64,000 nt of DNA, from positions 62,001 to 126,000 of the forward strand of contig JAHFWL010000400.1 of assembly GCA_021292165.1 (NCBI GenBank), in the 5' to 3' direction. Of the stretch, positions 33,415 through 44,369 are shown in pieces. The first letter of the stretch is position 1, and every line of letters starts with the position of its first letter. Made by a program: the position numbers and the translations under genes. Below the pieces are notes generated by a model. The model ran no database searches and had not been told where the DNA came from. It saw nothing but the letters and a program-made list of their open reading frames with translations. Source of the DNA: Shinisaurus crocodilurus. Taxonomy: Eukaryota > Chordata > Lepidosauria > Squamata > Shinisauridae.

Positions 33415-36160
33415 AATTGAAAATGTCATGAACCACTGAGGGTTACACAGTATGCATTTATTTGTGATACTTCTTTACTACTAAATATAACAAAATCCCT
33501 AAGCAGTTCACATATAAATATTTAAATCGCGTTTAAAATACAATATTTAAAACTATTCCAATTACAATATTAATAGTACAGAGCAATACAAGCAGCAGTA
33601 AAATGGAGCAGCCTGGTTAATTTAATTACAAGCCAGGGAAAGCCTGGGTGACCAAGTGCGTTTTTTAGGAGGTGTTTGAAGCATGTCACATTATCTGCCT
33701 CCCGAACTGCACAGGGAAGTGTTCTCCAAAGGGTGGGTGCCACTACCCAGAAGCCCCCCCCCCCGGTTGAGGTATTATGTGGTGACATTCTGTTAATTTC
33801 AGCAAGGCCTCCTCTGATCATCTTAAAGGTCAGCTGGGCATATATAAGGAAAGGTGGCCTGCTAAATAACCTGGTCCCAAGTTGTTTGGAGCTTTGTATG
33901 GCAATAACAGAACAGCCAGTGCAGTTCTTTTAACACAGAAGTTATTTGAGCATAGTTGGGTATCCCAGGGAGCACTCTAGCTGTTGCATTCTACTCTAGC
34001 TGCATCTTCTGAACTAGGCACAAGGGCAGCCCCACATAGAGCACTTTACAGTAGTCTAATCGTGAGGTTACCAGTGTGTGGATTACCACAGCTAGGCTAT
34101 CTGTATCCAGGAACGGGCATAGTTGGTGAACCGACCACAGTTGGGAATGAGTGCTCTGGGCCTCCAGTGACATAGATCGATCCAGGAGTATCCCCAAACT
34201 ACGTACCTGCTCCTTCAGAGGTCGTGCACCCCCATCCAGAACAGGCAAACAGTCCAATTCCCAGACCTGGAAACTGCCAACCCATAGGGTCTCTATCTTG
34301 TCAGGATTCAGCCTCAGTCTATTAGCCCTCATCCAAGCCATAACTTCAACCAGACATTAGTTCAGAATGTGCATGGCCTCTCCCAATTCAGATGTCACAG
34401 AGAAATAGAGCTGGGTGTCATCAGCATACTGGTGACACCTTGCCCAAATCTCCTGATGACTGCTCCCAATGGCTTCATGTAGATATTAAATAACATTGAG
34501 GACAAGATGTTGCCCTTTGGCACCCCACAGTTCAGCTGCAATGGGGCCAAGGTGCAGGCACCCAGTGTTGTTCTCTGGAACCGATCCTGCAAGTACAAGT
34601 TGAACCACTGTAGAACAGTGCCTCCAACTTCCAACTCATGAAGAGGGTCCAGGAGCATATCATGGTCAACGGTATCCAAAGCCGCTGAGAGATCAAGAAG
34701 TAACAGGGTCACACTCCCCCATCCCTCTCCTGAAGAAGGTTGTCCGTCAGGGTGACCAAGGCCAATTCCATCCCCAGAGCTGGCCTGAATCCAGACTGGA
34801 ATGGATCCAGATAATCAGTTTCATTCAAGAGCACCTGCAGCCGACACCCCACCAATCTCTCAAGCACCTTATTCAGGAACAAACTGTTTATGACCAGACA
34901 ATAATTGGCATAGATCTATGGATCCAGGAAGGGTTTTTTTCAGGAGCGGTCACACTACTGTCTCCTTCAAGGCAGTAGGGACTACACCATCACACAATGA
35001 TGCATTCACCATTCCCCCGATCCAGCTGGTCAATCCCCCATGGCTAGCTCAAATAAGCCATGAAGGGCAAGGGTCGAGAGAACATGTGGTGGGTTGTACA
35101 GATGCAGGCGTCTTGTCCAGATCCTCAGGCTCCAAAAACCGAAATTGATCCCACAAAACAGGATGAGATGATGCACTGGACACCTTGGCAGACACTGCAT
35201 CAATAGAGGTGTTCAAGTCCTCATGAAGGTGAGCGATTTTATCCTCAAAGTGTCTTGCAAACTCGTCACAGTGGGCCTACAAGGGTTCTAGTACTGGGTT
35301 CACTTGGTTAGATGCAAGCAACCCCAAAGCCACTCAGAAAAGCTCAGCTGGACAGCTACTCAAGGATGCGATGGGGGCGGCAAAGTAAACCTTCTTTGCT
35401 GCCTTCACTGCCACACAGTAGGAGCGATTATGCATTCTTATGCATGCTCAATCACCTTCATGATGAGTCTTACACTACTTACGCTGCAGACATCTTCTGA
35501 CCTGTTTCATTGTCCAGAGCCGCCCAGCAAACCAGGGAGCCTTCCAAGTTCCACAGAGCCAAAGAGGGCACTCAGGAGCAATCGTGTCAATGGCCCATGG
35601 CACCTCGCCATTCCATTGTATGACAAGGGCCTCAACACAATAGCTGGCTCTAGCGATTGAAAAATCCCCCAGAGCATTCAGGAATCCCTCAGATTCCATA
35701 AGTCTCCGAGATGGACCATCTTAATGGGTCCCCCACACTTTCAGGGAGGGACTGGCACCGTGAGAACAAATTTCACCAGGAAGTGGTCTGATGATGACAA
35801 CAGGATGATTTTCACACACACACACCCAATACCCAGACAATCCCCTTCATGCCCAGAAGTAAAGGCCAGATCGAGGGTAATGTCCTGCCCTATGCATTGG
35901 GCTGATGACAAATTCAGACAGCCCCACTGTTGGCATGGATGACATGAAGTCCAGAGCTGGTCCTGTTGAGGCAGCCTCAGCATGGATGTAGAAGTCTCCC
36001 AGGACTAGAGTCCTAGGCTTCTCCAACACCACATCCAAGGCCACCTCAGCCAGCTTGGTCAGGGATGGAAGGATGCAGCCAGCTTCAAAGCTGGTGTAGT
36101 GCATGGCCAGCCTTATCATTAGGCAAGAGTGAGTGGTTTGGGGTACCATGAAAGAGAAGC
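33415..36160 (-). pseudogene. Decayed L2-like LINE (EN to 3' end), - strand
   Basis: Same family as 13100-15415, in the opposite orientation, and it reaches further 5'. An endonuclease remnant (LVLGDFYIHAE, 35847-36149) is followed by ESEGFLNALGDFSIARA. The RT pieces are LLLDLSAALDTVDHDMLLDP and GVPKGNILSSMLFNIYMKPL at 34395-34712, a frameshift close to the ADD site, then WMRANRLRLNPDKIETLWVG and TSRLDYCKVLYVGLPL at 33991-34341. The C-terminal block is at 33570-33821 (VVAPTLWRTLPCAV). Multiple frame breaks make it nonfunctional. Confidence 0.85.
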
Positions 36161-36571
36161 AAATTGTTAATTATATGTATGTATGTATGTATGTATGTAT
36201 TTATTTACTGCCAGGGCTGGGGAGAGGTGCTATGGGCGAGATTTTCTGCCTCAAGTGCCAAAAGAATTTGACTGGCCTTGGGGACTGTGACTTTTGACTT
36301 GGGAGAGGTGCCATTTGCTGCTTCGCCTCAGGCAGCAAAGCATCTTGGGCAGGCCCTGGTGAGTTGGGAAGCCCCATGAACTCACTAAATGGCCTTAGAC
36401 AAGTTTCTCTCTCTCTCAGTCCCGATCTTCCTCATATGGAGTGTTAAGATACTTGAAGTGCTTTTAACCCTCAGGAAATGTACCAGGTAGATGTAAGTTA
36501 TTTGTATTGCCTTTGGGGATGAAGATGTATGAGAAATGCATTTCTGATCACTTTTGAAAAATGCACACAAA

Positions 36572-36640
36572 TAGATGCTGGGCATTGAACCCGGCATCTT
36601 CCGCATGCGCTCTACCACTTGAGTTACAGTACAGTCCCTG
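36572..36640 (-). mobile_element. tRNA-like relic (SINE head)
   Basis: The complement reads AACTCAAGTGGTAGAGCGC (A-box-like) and GGGTTCAATGCCC (B-box-like). It lacks a clear acceptor stem, so it is probably a tRNA-derived SINE and not a functional tRNA. Confidence 0.5.
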
Positions 36641-36769
36641 CCTCCACTTCTCCAGTGAAAGTTCTCAAGGAGACATGTGTAAGAAAATATACATAAAGAG
36701 AAGGGAATAAATGCGACAAAAATTAACAATCAGTCCAAGGCAAATTATCTCATAAGGATTATATTTATG

Positions 36770-37215
36770 GTAGTAAGAACATAAGAAGAGCCCTGCTGGA
36801 TCAGACCAAGGGTCCATCTAGTCCAGCATTGTGTTCACACAGTGGCCAACCAGCGGCCCACTGGAAACCCACAAGCAGGACAGGAGTGCAACAGCACTCT
36901 CCCGCCCATGTTCCCCAGCAACTGGTGTACATAGTCATACTGCCTCTGATACTGGAGGTAGCATATGGCCATCAGGACTAGTAGCCATTGATAGCCTTCT
37001 CCTCCATGAATTTGTCCAGTCCCTTTTCAAAGTCCTCCAAATTGGTGGCCATCACTACATCTTGTGGAAGTGAATTCCATAGTTTAACTGTGCACTGTAC
37101 AAAGAAGTCCTTCCTTTTATCTGTCTTGAATCTCCCACCAATCAACTTCATGGGATGACCCCATTGGGTTCTAGTATTATGAGAGAGGGAGACAAATGTC
37201 TCCCTGGCCACTCCC
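36770..37215 (-). mobile_element. L3/CR1-like LINE 3' fragment
   Basis: The complement encodes ETFVSLSHNTRTQWGHPMKL, FKTDKRKDFFVQCTVKLWNS and DFEKGLDKFMEE, the C-terminus of an L3-like RT. The 3' region ends AAGAACATAAGAAGAGCCC on the + strand. Confidence 0.8.
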
Positions 37216-37304
37216 CTTTGTCATGTTCTGTAACAGTGCGAGGGCTGGGAGCAGCGTTCTCTCATTCAGTGAGGCTCTGGTTGAAGTCTGGAGGGAGAAA
37301 AAAG

Positions 37305-37395
37305 GTTTTTAAGTCTGCAATCCTATACCCACTCAACCGAATTCAGTGGGGCTTACTTCTGAGTAGACATGTATTGGGTTGCACAGTAAGGGAAA
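37305..37395. repeat. Short palindromic MITE
   Basis: CTGCAATCCTATACCCACTC and ACTTCTGAGTAGACATGTAT, same family as 5795-5885. Confidence 0.6.
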
Positions 37396-37929
37396 TGAAA
37401 GTGGTTTGAGAGAGGTTTCTCTTCCCATGACAGAAAAGCAGACGCATATCACTTTTGTCCAGTTATTAGCTCTGGTCCGACAAGAAAGGCAGGCCTTGAA
37501 AAATGATACAAAAATCTGTCCAACCTCTCCGGCAAAAGTTAAAGATGGGTAAAATTGTCAGTTTCCCTTTCTCCCACATTCACATTTTTATTTTTATTTT
37601 TTTGAGTTTCAAGATCTTTCTCTCTCAAATATGAAGAACTTTGTGAATTTTGGTAAATTCTTGCAGAAAATGAACTAGAATGAAATTCTCACCCATCCGT
37701 GCCAGCCAAATTAAATGGGTACAGCGATTCCAAGCATGGAGAGGACCATGATGATGTACCTGCTTGCTGTAGAGCTGTTAAAGTTAAAGAGGAGGCTTTC
37801 AGGAAAGAGAGAGTGAGAGAGTTGGAAACAGGGGCTGTGCTAGCTACCAAAAAGATCCGGCGCTCAGGCTCACAGGACTAAAAAGAAAAAGCACAAATGT
37901 GCATATGCTAATTTACATATGGTCTAAAG

Positions 37930-38166
37930 CAGTGGCTCTCAACGTTTTTTTGCCCCATGCACCCTTTTCACCGTATGTCAGAATGTCATTCATTCCCCAC
38001 TTTCCATGATTGTCTAACGTAATCTTGTGCCATACAATAAGGTGTGATGTCCTGTAGATTATGTACAATCTGCAGAATTGTAATTTGTAGAAAGATCAGT
38101 ATCCCAACAGTTTGAGTCAGTGGTCCCAATTCCCCCACCCAGTTCCCCCCTGGTTGAGAACCCCTG
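37930..38166. mobile_element. hAT-like element (237 bp) with exact 8-bp duplication
   Basis: Starts CAGTGGCTCTCAACG and ends GGTTGAGAACCCCTG, the classical hAT/Charlie-type CAGGGGTTCTCAACC terminus. It is flanked by GTCTAAAG (37922-37929 and 38167-38174). The paralogous repeat at 63342 lacks it. Confidence 0.85.
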
Positions 38167-38171
38167 GTCTA

Positions 38172-38173
<2 letters not shown>

Positions 38174-38226
<53 letters not shown>

Positions 38227-38228
38227 TC
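38174..38228. repeat. (TC)n(TG)n microsatellite
   Basis: Expanded from a shorter TCTCTCTGTG in the paralog at 63354. Confidence 0.9.
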
Positions 38229-38619
38229 TTTAAAGGACCCCGTCTCCTAAGGATACCCCTATTTGTAAAAAGGGGCATATGGACAGGGGAGTGGAGAGCA
38301 TTTGATTTCAGGAAAAAAACCTCAGGCAGAAAGATTCAAGGGGGGGCAGCAGAAGGAGATGAAGTACATGCGGGCAAAAAGCCAGCTGATCCAGGGGGAT
38401 CCGATGCAACAGAGGTCATCAGGGCCCCTGTACCTTTCTTTCAGCAAGTGCCCCTGGACAGCAGGGTGGTGGGGCAGAGGGCCTCCCAGGGATTTGGGGC
38501 TCCAAATGAAAGATTCGGGGCTCCAGCCCTAGTGGGCCGCCCCCTAACACCGCCTCTGGTTGGCAACCCTAAATCAGCAGCACGCACATGGTCAAACCCA
38601 GACATTTAAGAGCAGTGCA

Positions 38620-38960
38620 TTCAAAGCCTTGGGCCTGAATGGACAAATCTGTCCATTTCATTGCGTCCCACATTTGACTTTTTTAAAAAAAATCTCAAGT
38701 TCTTTTTTGTCCTGAATATAGAGAACTTTGCAAATTTTGCTAAATTCTTATCAAAACTGAACTGGAACAAATGCAAACATCCCAAGCAGGAATCTCTGTT
38801 TCAAACCACTTTCAACTCTCATGGGTGGGGTGGGGGGACACTCACACATCCTATTAATTCTCTCCAAAAGAAGAAGCATACTTGCCCTCGAATTTAAGCT
38901 CATCACCATAAAAATGAGATTGTTGATACTTCACTTTCAGAATGAATATATTCAGCTGCT
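38620..38960 (+). repeat. Dispersed repeat copy
   Basis: GGGCCTGAATGGACAAATCTG, GAGAACTTTGCAAATTTTGC and TCTCCAAAAGAAG recur at 55300-55640 and, shorter, at 55665-55840. Confidence 0.55.
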
Positions 38961-39635
38961 AGAAAAGGATTCTTGGCATTTCTTGCTGCTCGCAAAATAA
39001 TTTGAGAGAATTGGATTGTGGGTTTTTAAAATTTAATTCCCTAGGTTACAGAAAATACAATCTGTCACTTGGAAATGTTTTAAATAATTGCTGCAATTGA
39101 CTTGATCCAGTTTTTTAAAGCTTGCAATTATCATAATTATATGCGTGTGCGCATGTCTGTGCGTGTGTAGGTAGATATATGCTTTTATTCCCAAGGGTTG
39201 AGAGTTTCCTTATCTATTTCTAATGCTGGAATATGATGAATTATGAAGCTCTGTCAAAACTATCTTTTACAACTGTCGGCAAACAAATTTAATATTCAAG
39301 AAAGCAATTTTAACACAATGCCTTCTGACTGCTTTTGGCTGGAGAAAATGAAATTCCAGCAGCCCTATCTCAAGAAATCCTTTTTTAATCGCTTGGGGAA
39401 CAGACTTGGCAATTTGAAAATGCCAACTTTGGAACGATAAGTTCCAGGAAGGGGTGAACAGAATCATGAGATACAGGAACAGCCATGCAGAATTACAGAT
39501 GCCCCCAAATCTCATTAAGTCGAGAGAAACGCCTGAAAGTGTCCTGCTGCATATGATGGGTGAAATGAATGGTAAATTGCCCCTGCCCCAGAAATGAATG
39601 GTAGCACTTGAGAGATAAGTAAGAAAATAAATGCA
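38961..39635. other. No recognised repeat
   Basis: A/T-rich, apparently non-repetitive. It could be conserved noncoding DNA, but nothing in the sequence proves it. Confidence 0.35.
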
Positions 39636-39727
39636 TAAGGCTGCAATCTTATACACACTTATCTGGGATGAGTCCTACTGAACTCAGTGGGCTGACTCCT
39701 GAGTAGCCATGTATAGGATTGCAATGT
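39636..39727. repeat. Short palindromic MITE
   Basis: GGCTGCAATCTTATACACAC and CCATGTATAGGATTGCAAT are its inverted ends. Confidence 0.65.
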
Positions 39728-39944
39728 AAGTGGATTATACCCTTGTGGATTCAACTGGATATGTGCGGATATACCGTAAGGCAGTTTTCTTGCTGCACAA
39801 TACAATAAATATTGATTGAGGAAAACTAAGTTCTGGTTTTGAAGGTTGTATTTATTTATTTATTAAATCTCCAAAAGAAAAACAAAAATATATTTGACTT
39901 CCGCCTCTCTGTCCGACAACTTTACCAATCCATATCCAGTCTAC

Positions 39945-40140
39945 AATTTCATTTCATTTCATTTATTTCATGTCTATACCGCCCCACAGCCGAAGCTCTC
40001 TGGGTGGTTCAATGTCTCTATTTTCACAGATATTATTTCTACTACTACTTTAACTAGTATTCAAAATTCAAAGCCCAAAATCATTAATTCACTCTCCATC
40101 CTCCTCAAGAAGTCCACAAGGGATTTCCAGTCTTTCATAA
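39945..40140 (-). mobile_element. L2-like 3' tip
   Basis: (ATTTC)n followed by CTATACCGCCCCACAGCCGA and CTCTCTGGGTGGTTCA. Confidence 0.55.
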
Positions 40141-40272
40141 ATTAGGATACTTTCCCCCCTCTAATTAAAGTCAGTTTCTCCATCTCTGCTAAATCCAAAA
40201 TTTTCAACAGCCATTCTTTCCATCTTCGAGCATAAGTTATTCTTGCTGCTGTGGTCATATATTGAAGTAATA

Positions 40273-40524
40273 CAGTCATGCCTTGGATTGAGAGCATACT
40301 TCGTTCCGGAAACGTGCTTGTAATCCAAAACACTCTTATATCAAAATGAAATCCCCCCAAAAAAAATTTGTACAGAGATTTTTAATTTAAGCCGTACTAC
40401 AGTACTTGTCTTGCAAGACGTCGCTTGTATATCAAGTTAAAAAAAAATTAAATAAATATTTAAAAATTTGCTTGTCTTGCAAAACGCTCTCAAACCAAGT
40501 TACTTGCAATCCAGGGTATTACTG
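40273..40524 (-). mobile_element. Tigger/mariner-like MITE, copy 3 (252 bp)
   Basis: Ends CAGTCATGCCTTGGATTG and CCAGGGTATTACTG, with flanking TA on both sides. It lacks the GC-rich centre of the other two copies. Confidence 0.75.
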
Positions 40525-40853
40525 TATTCCATGTGCTTTCTCTAGTTGTAAAACCATAATGCCCAATAAAAACATTTCAGGTTTCAGTTGTATATTCACT
40601 TTTTAAATCCTCTGTATCCATATATGTATTTGTATCCAATATTTTTTCGCTTTTTTATATGTCCACCAGGTGTCCACCGCCTGGTTTTGAAGGTTGTTTC
40701 TGATGTTTTACCATGGTTTTGATTCGATCGTGGTGTTTATTTTCTGAACCTTTTCCACACCACCTTGGCTGGCTGGCAGCTACAAAGTAATGCATTGTCT
40801 CTTGGTAGCTACTAGGATATGTTGAGAATGAGCAAGCTTCGCATCCCAAAGAA

Positions 40854-40930
40854 GGTAGAGTTGGAAGGGATCTATAAGGCCATCGAGTCCAACCCCCTGC
40901 TCAGTGCAGGAATCCAAGTTAAAGCAGTGT
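40854..40930 (-). mobile_element. CR1 3' end fragment
   Basis: Short piece matching the CR1 3' UTR (GTAGAGTTGGAAGGG, GAGTCCAACCCCCTGC). Confidence 0.8.
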
Positions 40931-41309
40931 GGAATGCCCATATTCAAATTTAGCCTTAACGAGAACATATTGCGTCGGAGCAATATCTATTACTTGCATC
41001 GATCTCTTTCTGCCTTGGGTTGAGCTAAAAAGGTGGTTGCTCCTTTTAGCAGCAAACAAAACAATATTGCCTCACATCTTCCATGATGAGAGCTGGCATG
41101 TGCCCTTTTCCTGGGCTCGTTTTCCTTCCTGAAGGTATTGGGCTTTGGGGCATCTTGATGAACACTAGAGCTGATCCAAATGTACCGAAACAAACATTTC
41201 CCAAAATTTTGGTACGGGGAACGCTCCCTTGGAGAGCGTCCTCACTCAACTAAGTCCAGCTCTTTGTTATGCAGACTTAAAGCTAATTGTAATAGGGAAG
41301 TCAAAGCAA

Positions 41310-41395
41310 GCCAATACAGTCAAGCACAGTTTACTGGGCTAGATGGACCAAGGGTCTGTCTGACTCAGCATAAGGCAGCTTGTTATGTTGCTATG
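41310..41395 (+). mobile_element. SINE/LINE 3' tip
   Basis: GGGCTAGATGGACCAAGGGT and CAGCATAAGGCAGC, a common reptile repeat end. Confidence 0.45.
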
Positions 41396-41419
41396 GCAAA
41401 GCATGAATGTAATCAATTT

Positions 41420-41565
41420 CAGGCGCAAGCAACCCTGTGCATGTTTAGCCAGAAAGAAGGCCCACAACTCCCAGCATGGCCCAGCCAGCTATGCTAGCTG
41501 GGGCATGCTGGGAGTTGTCGGCCTTTTTTTCTGGCTAAACATGCACAGGATTGAACCTTTAATCT
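41420..41565. repeat. Hairpin MITE
   Basis: TGTGCATGTTTAGCCAGAAA and its inverse TCTGGCTAAACATGCACAGG enclose AACTCCCAGCATGGCCC and its complement. Confidence 0.7.
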
Positions 41566-41710
41566 GTATTCAGAATGCTGAACTCAGACGCCCCACTATT
41601 TTTTCCAGCTCCCTTCGCCGATGTCCTTCATGTCCTTCAGCCCCACTGCATATTCAACTGCGCTGGCTGTACTAGGACCAATAGTTTGCATCATCATCAT
41701 CATCATCATC

Positions 41711-41930
41711 ACATTTATATTCCACCTTTTTTCCCTCCAAGAAATCCAAGGTGGTTTACAGGATCCTCCTCTCCATCATACCCTCACAACAACCCTGTGG
41801 GGTAGGTTAGGCTGAGAGTCCGTGACTGGCCCAAAGTCACCCAGTCAGCTTCATGGCCAGGTGGGGACTAGAACCTGGATCTCCCAAGTCCCAGTCCGAC
41901 ACTCTAACCACTACGCCACACTGGCTCTCA
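41711..41930 (-). mobile_element. Sauria-type SINE
   Basis: Reverse copy following an (ATC)n tract at 41689-41710. The head CTACGCCACACTGGCTCTCA is intact. Confidence 0.85.
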
Positions 41931-41997
41931 CAGCACATATAACAGTTGTGATATAACAGTTAACTATACTGCAGGGTTGCATGTTGAGCATGATGTT

Positions 41998-42254
41998 ATT
42001 TATTTATTTATTTATTTAATGGTATTTATGTACATCCTTTTTTCCTCCTGCAAGGAATCCAAGGTGGCTTACATAAGCCTCCTCCTCCTCTCCATTTTAC
42101 CCTCACAACAACCCTGTGAGGGAGGCTAGGCTGAGGGTCAGTGTGTGCCTGGCCCAAAGTCACCCAGTGAGCTTCATGGCCAAGCGGGGTCTAGAACCCA
42201 GATCTCCCGAGTCCCAGGCCAACACTCTCACCACTACGCCACACTGGCTTTCAG
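41998..42254 (-). mobile_element. Sauria-type SINE
   Basis: Reverse copy with a (TTTA)n tail and the head CTACGCCACACTGGCTTTCA. It ends about 200 bp before the receptor exon at 42454. Confidence 0.85.
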
Positions 42255-42422
42255 TTGGCTTTAAAGGAGGGAAGGTGTAGCATTCTTCCTTCGCCGTTGG
42301 TTATTTTTGCAGGATCTCCATTGAGGCCCCCTGACAATTCGGACTTCATCTTTTAAAAAGATCTGTAGTGTTATTGCTCATTGTTGTTTTCTAAACTCTC
42401 TTACCGATCTACTTTTTTCCCC

Positions 42423-42440
42423 TGTGTGTGTGTGTGTGTG
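42423..42440 (+). promoter_or_regulatory. (TG)9 tract in the polypyrimidine region of a 3' splice site
   Basis: Nine TG repeats sit about 13 nt upstream of the receptor exon at 42454, followed by TTCTTCCCTTTAG. UG repeats at this position bind splicing repressors in other genes. Such an effect here is inference. Confidence 0.5.
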
Positions 42441-42453
42441 TTCTTCCCTTTAG

Positions 42454-42539
42454 GAAATGCTTATCGTGAATGCATGGGGAATGGGACCTGGGCCTTCAAG
42501 ATTAACTACTCACAGTGTGAGCCGATACTGGTCGAAGAG
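42454..42539 (+). CDS. CRHR2: CRHR2-like receptor, internal exon (end of extracellular domain)
   Basis: An 86-bp internal exon of a class B G-protein-coupled receptor for CRH/urocortin peptides, a plasma-membrane receptor that signals mainly through Gs and cAMP. It opens with the last two bases of a split codon (phase 1 acceptor after TTTAG) and closes on a codon boundary before GTCAGT. The 28 codons read NAYREC, then MGNGTW, then [22 protein letters not shown] and NYSQCEPIL are the family signature of the hormone-binding domain, with two conserved cysteines and two N-glycosylation sequons (NGT, NYS). [11 protein letters not shown] fits CRHR2 better than CRHR1, which has RVNYSECQEIL. A (TG)9 tract lies just before the acceptor. 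The preceding exon was not found in the window. Family assignment is strong; the CRHR2 subtype is likely but rests on remembered sequences. Confidence 0.85.
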
Positions 42540-42622
42540 GTCAGTATGCATCTCTTATCTGTGTGTGCTTTCCTGTATGTCATGGACAGCTTTTGAATAT
42601 CCCAGAAAAGAAGGGCTACGTG

Positions 42623-42830
42623 CAGTGGAGGATAGTGGCTCCAATGTCAGTGGGGCCATGTATCCACTCCGAATTCTAGTCTGAACTTTTAAGGAGCTAT
42701 CCATAGTGCCAAACACTAAACACTCCCCCCCAAAAAAGGTTCACCACCATGGATAGCTCCTTTAAAGTTCAGAGTGAAATCTGGAGTGGATGCACAGCCC
42801 CGCTGAGATTGGAGTCACCAGACTCCACTG
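42623..42830. mobile_element. hAT-like MITE (208 bp) just downstream of the receptor exon
   Basis: Starts CAGTGGAGGATAGTGGCTCC and ends GTCACCAGACTCCACTG. The flanks GCTACGTG and GCTGCGTG form a 7/8 target duplication. The two halves are inverted copies. It lies 84 bp after the exon donor at 42540. Confidence 0.75.
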
Positions 42831-43180
42831 GCTGCGTGGGGCTCCTCACTCTGACCTTGAAGTCTTGAGCTCCTTGTTCCCACCACTTCAAGAATAACCC
42901 ATCCATTGAAACATTTCTGTGCAATGTACGAATCTCCTCGCGCTTCATTTGCTGGCAGGTGGGGCTAGTTAATGAAGAAGTTGAACGTCTTGAACTGTCT
43001 TGAACCTGAGCAGCCAGATTAGCCCAAATCAAGAGCCTCTGGAGGACCGTTTGCAAGATCTGAGCTCACCCAGGACATCCTGGGCGAGGAGAAGAATGGT
43101 TAGACATCTTGTGCCTATTCTTTCTTCTGGTCTGTTCCTCACTCAGAAGGACGCGACTAGCTTGCCCTCTGGTCTGCTGG

Positions 43181-44090
43181 CAGGACCGGTGCAGGGCAGT
43201 TTGGCGCCCTAGGCTAAATTATATTTAGCGCCCCCCCCTCTCGTGCCGTGGGGGGGGGCTCCGGAAAGCAGCCCTGCTCTGCAACCTCCCGCCCCCCCCG
43301 CCGCCACCGGACCCCCCCCCCGCATGCTGCCGCTGCCGCTGCCGCCCCCCACCTACCTTCCCACGCCTCCTCCGAAAAGGGACCCCCGCGCTCTGTTTTT
43401 GGCCGGGGGAAACCAGAGCAACAGGGCTGTTTAAGCCCTGTTGCCCTGGTTCTTCCCGCCAAAACAGAGCGCGGGCGGGGCTCCGGAAACAGCACGGAGA
43501 AGGTAAGTGTCGGGGGGGGAGGCGGCGCGGAGGAGAGGCGAAGCGAGGCGAAGTGGGGGGGAGGCGGCGCGGGGGGGGAGGCGGCGCAGAGGCGAAGCGA
43601 GGCAAGGTAGGAGGGAGGCGGCGTGGGGGGGAGGCGGCGCGGGGGGGGGAGGCGGCGCAGAGGCGAAGCGAGGCAAGGTAGGAGGGAGGCGGCGTGGGGG
43701 GGAGGCGGCGCGGGGGGGGAGGCGGTGCAGAGGTGAAGCGAAGCGAGGTGGGGGGAGGCGGCGCAGAGGCGAGGCGAAGCGAGGCGAGGTGGGGGGAGGC
43801 GGCGCAGAGGCGAGGCGAGGTGGGGGGGAGGCGGCGCAGAGGCGAGGCGAAGCGAAGCGAGGTGGGGGGAGGCGGCGCAGAGGCGAGGCGAGGCGAGGTG
43901 GGGGGGAGGCGCCCAGGCTCGGCCCCACCACTACTCCGGGCGCACTGACCTGGGTTTCTCGGAGAGGCGGGCAGGCGGGCGGGCAGGGCAGGAGCGCGCC
44001 GGCAGCGAAGAGGAGCGCAGCGTTCTGCGCCCTCTTCTGCTACGCGCCCTAGGCAACAGCCTAGTTGGCCTAGCGGTAGCGCCGGCCCTG
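43181..44090 (+). mobile_element. GC-rich hAT-like nonautonomous element (910 bp)
   Basis: Terminal inverted repeats CAGGACCGGTGC and GCGCCGGCCCTG are flanked by a perfect 8-bp duplication TCTGCTGG (43173-43180 and 44091-44098). GCGCCCTAGGC occurs near both ends. The interior is extremely GC-rich and carries a GGGGGGAGGCGGCGC-type minisatellite. The long open frames inside it are compositional artefacts with no recognisable domain. Confidence 0.8.
43510..43912 (+). repeat. GC-rich minisatellite inside the hAT-like element
   Basis: Irregular tandem units of AGGTGGGGGGAGGCGGCGC followed by AGAGGCGAAGCG variants. Within it a unit of about 71 bp recurs (43605 and 43676). The runs of G suggest G-quadruplex potential. 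Confidence 0.75.
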
Positions 44091-44369
44091 TCTGCTGGTG
44101 CTGTTGTTTAAATGCCGGGTCCGTTAATAATAAGATCTCCCTCATCTGTGACTTGATTGTGGATGAGGAGGCCAATCTGGAGTGTAAAACGGAGACCTGT
44201 GTTGGGGAAGTTGGGGGCACTTAGCCTCTCCCAGACATGCCCTCCTGGCCTGGGTACTTGGTTCAAGCACCAGAATAGATTACAGGGCCTGAAATGGGGA
44301 ATTGCTGTGATCAGTTGCAGATGTGCAGAAACTCAGGCCTCAGGGGCAAAACTGGCCCTCCCAGAAAGC

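Larger units (their letters stand above)
37520..38300 (+). repeat. Dispersed repeat, copy holding the hAT-like element
   Basis: Contains TACCAAAAAGATCC, TTTACATATGGTCTAAAG and CGTCTCCTAAGGATACCC, shared with 63254-64000. It also contains AGAACTTTGTGAATTTTGG and GCATGGAGAGGACCATG, shared with 55025-55250. The family is not identified. Confidence 0.6.

Noticed and set aside
36572..36640. Possible functional tRNA gene
   Set aside because: A- and B-box-like text is present, but there is no matching acceptor stem or clean anticodon loop, so a SINE relic is more likely.
39267..39656. 129-codon hydrophobic reverse frame
   Set aside because: There are no splice sites, family motif or supporting context. 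Hydrophobicity follows from T-rich codons.
43507..44052. 181-codon forward open frame rich in Gly/Arg
   Set aside because: It is the opposite-strand shadow of the same minisatellite, with no conserved protein signature.
43225..44220. 331-codon reverse open frame rich in Pro/Ala/Ser
   Set aside because: It lies across the GC-rich minisatellite of a nonautonomous hAT-like element. Stop codons are rare there because of base composition, and no domain is visible.
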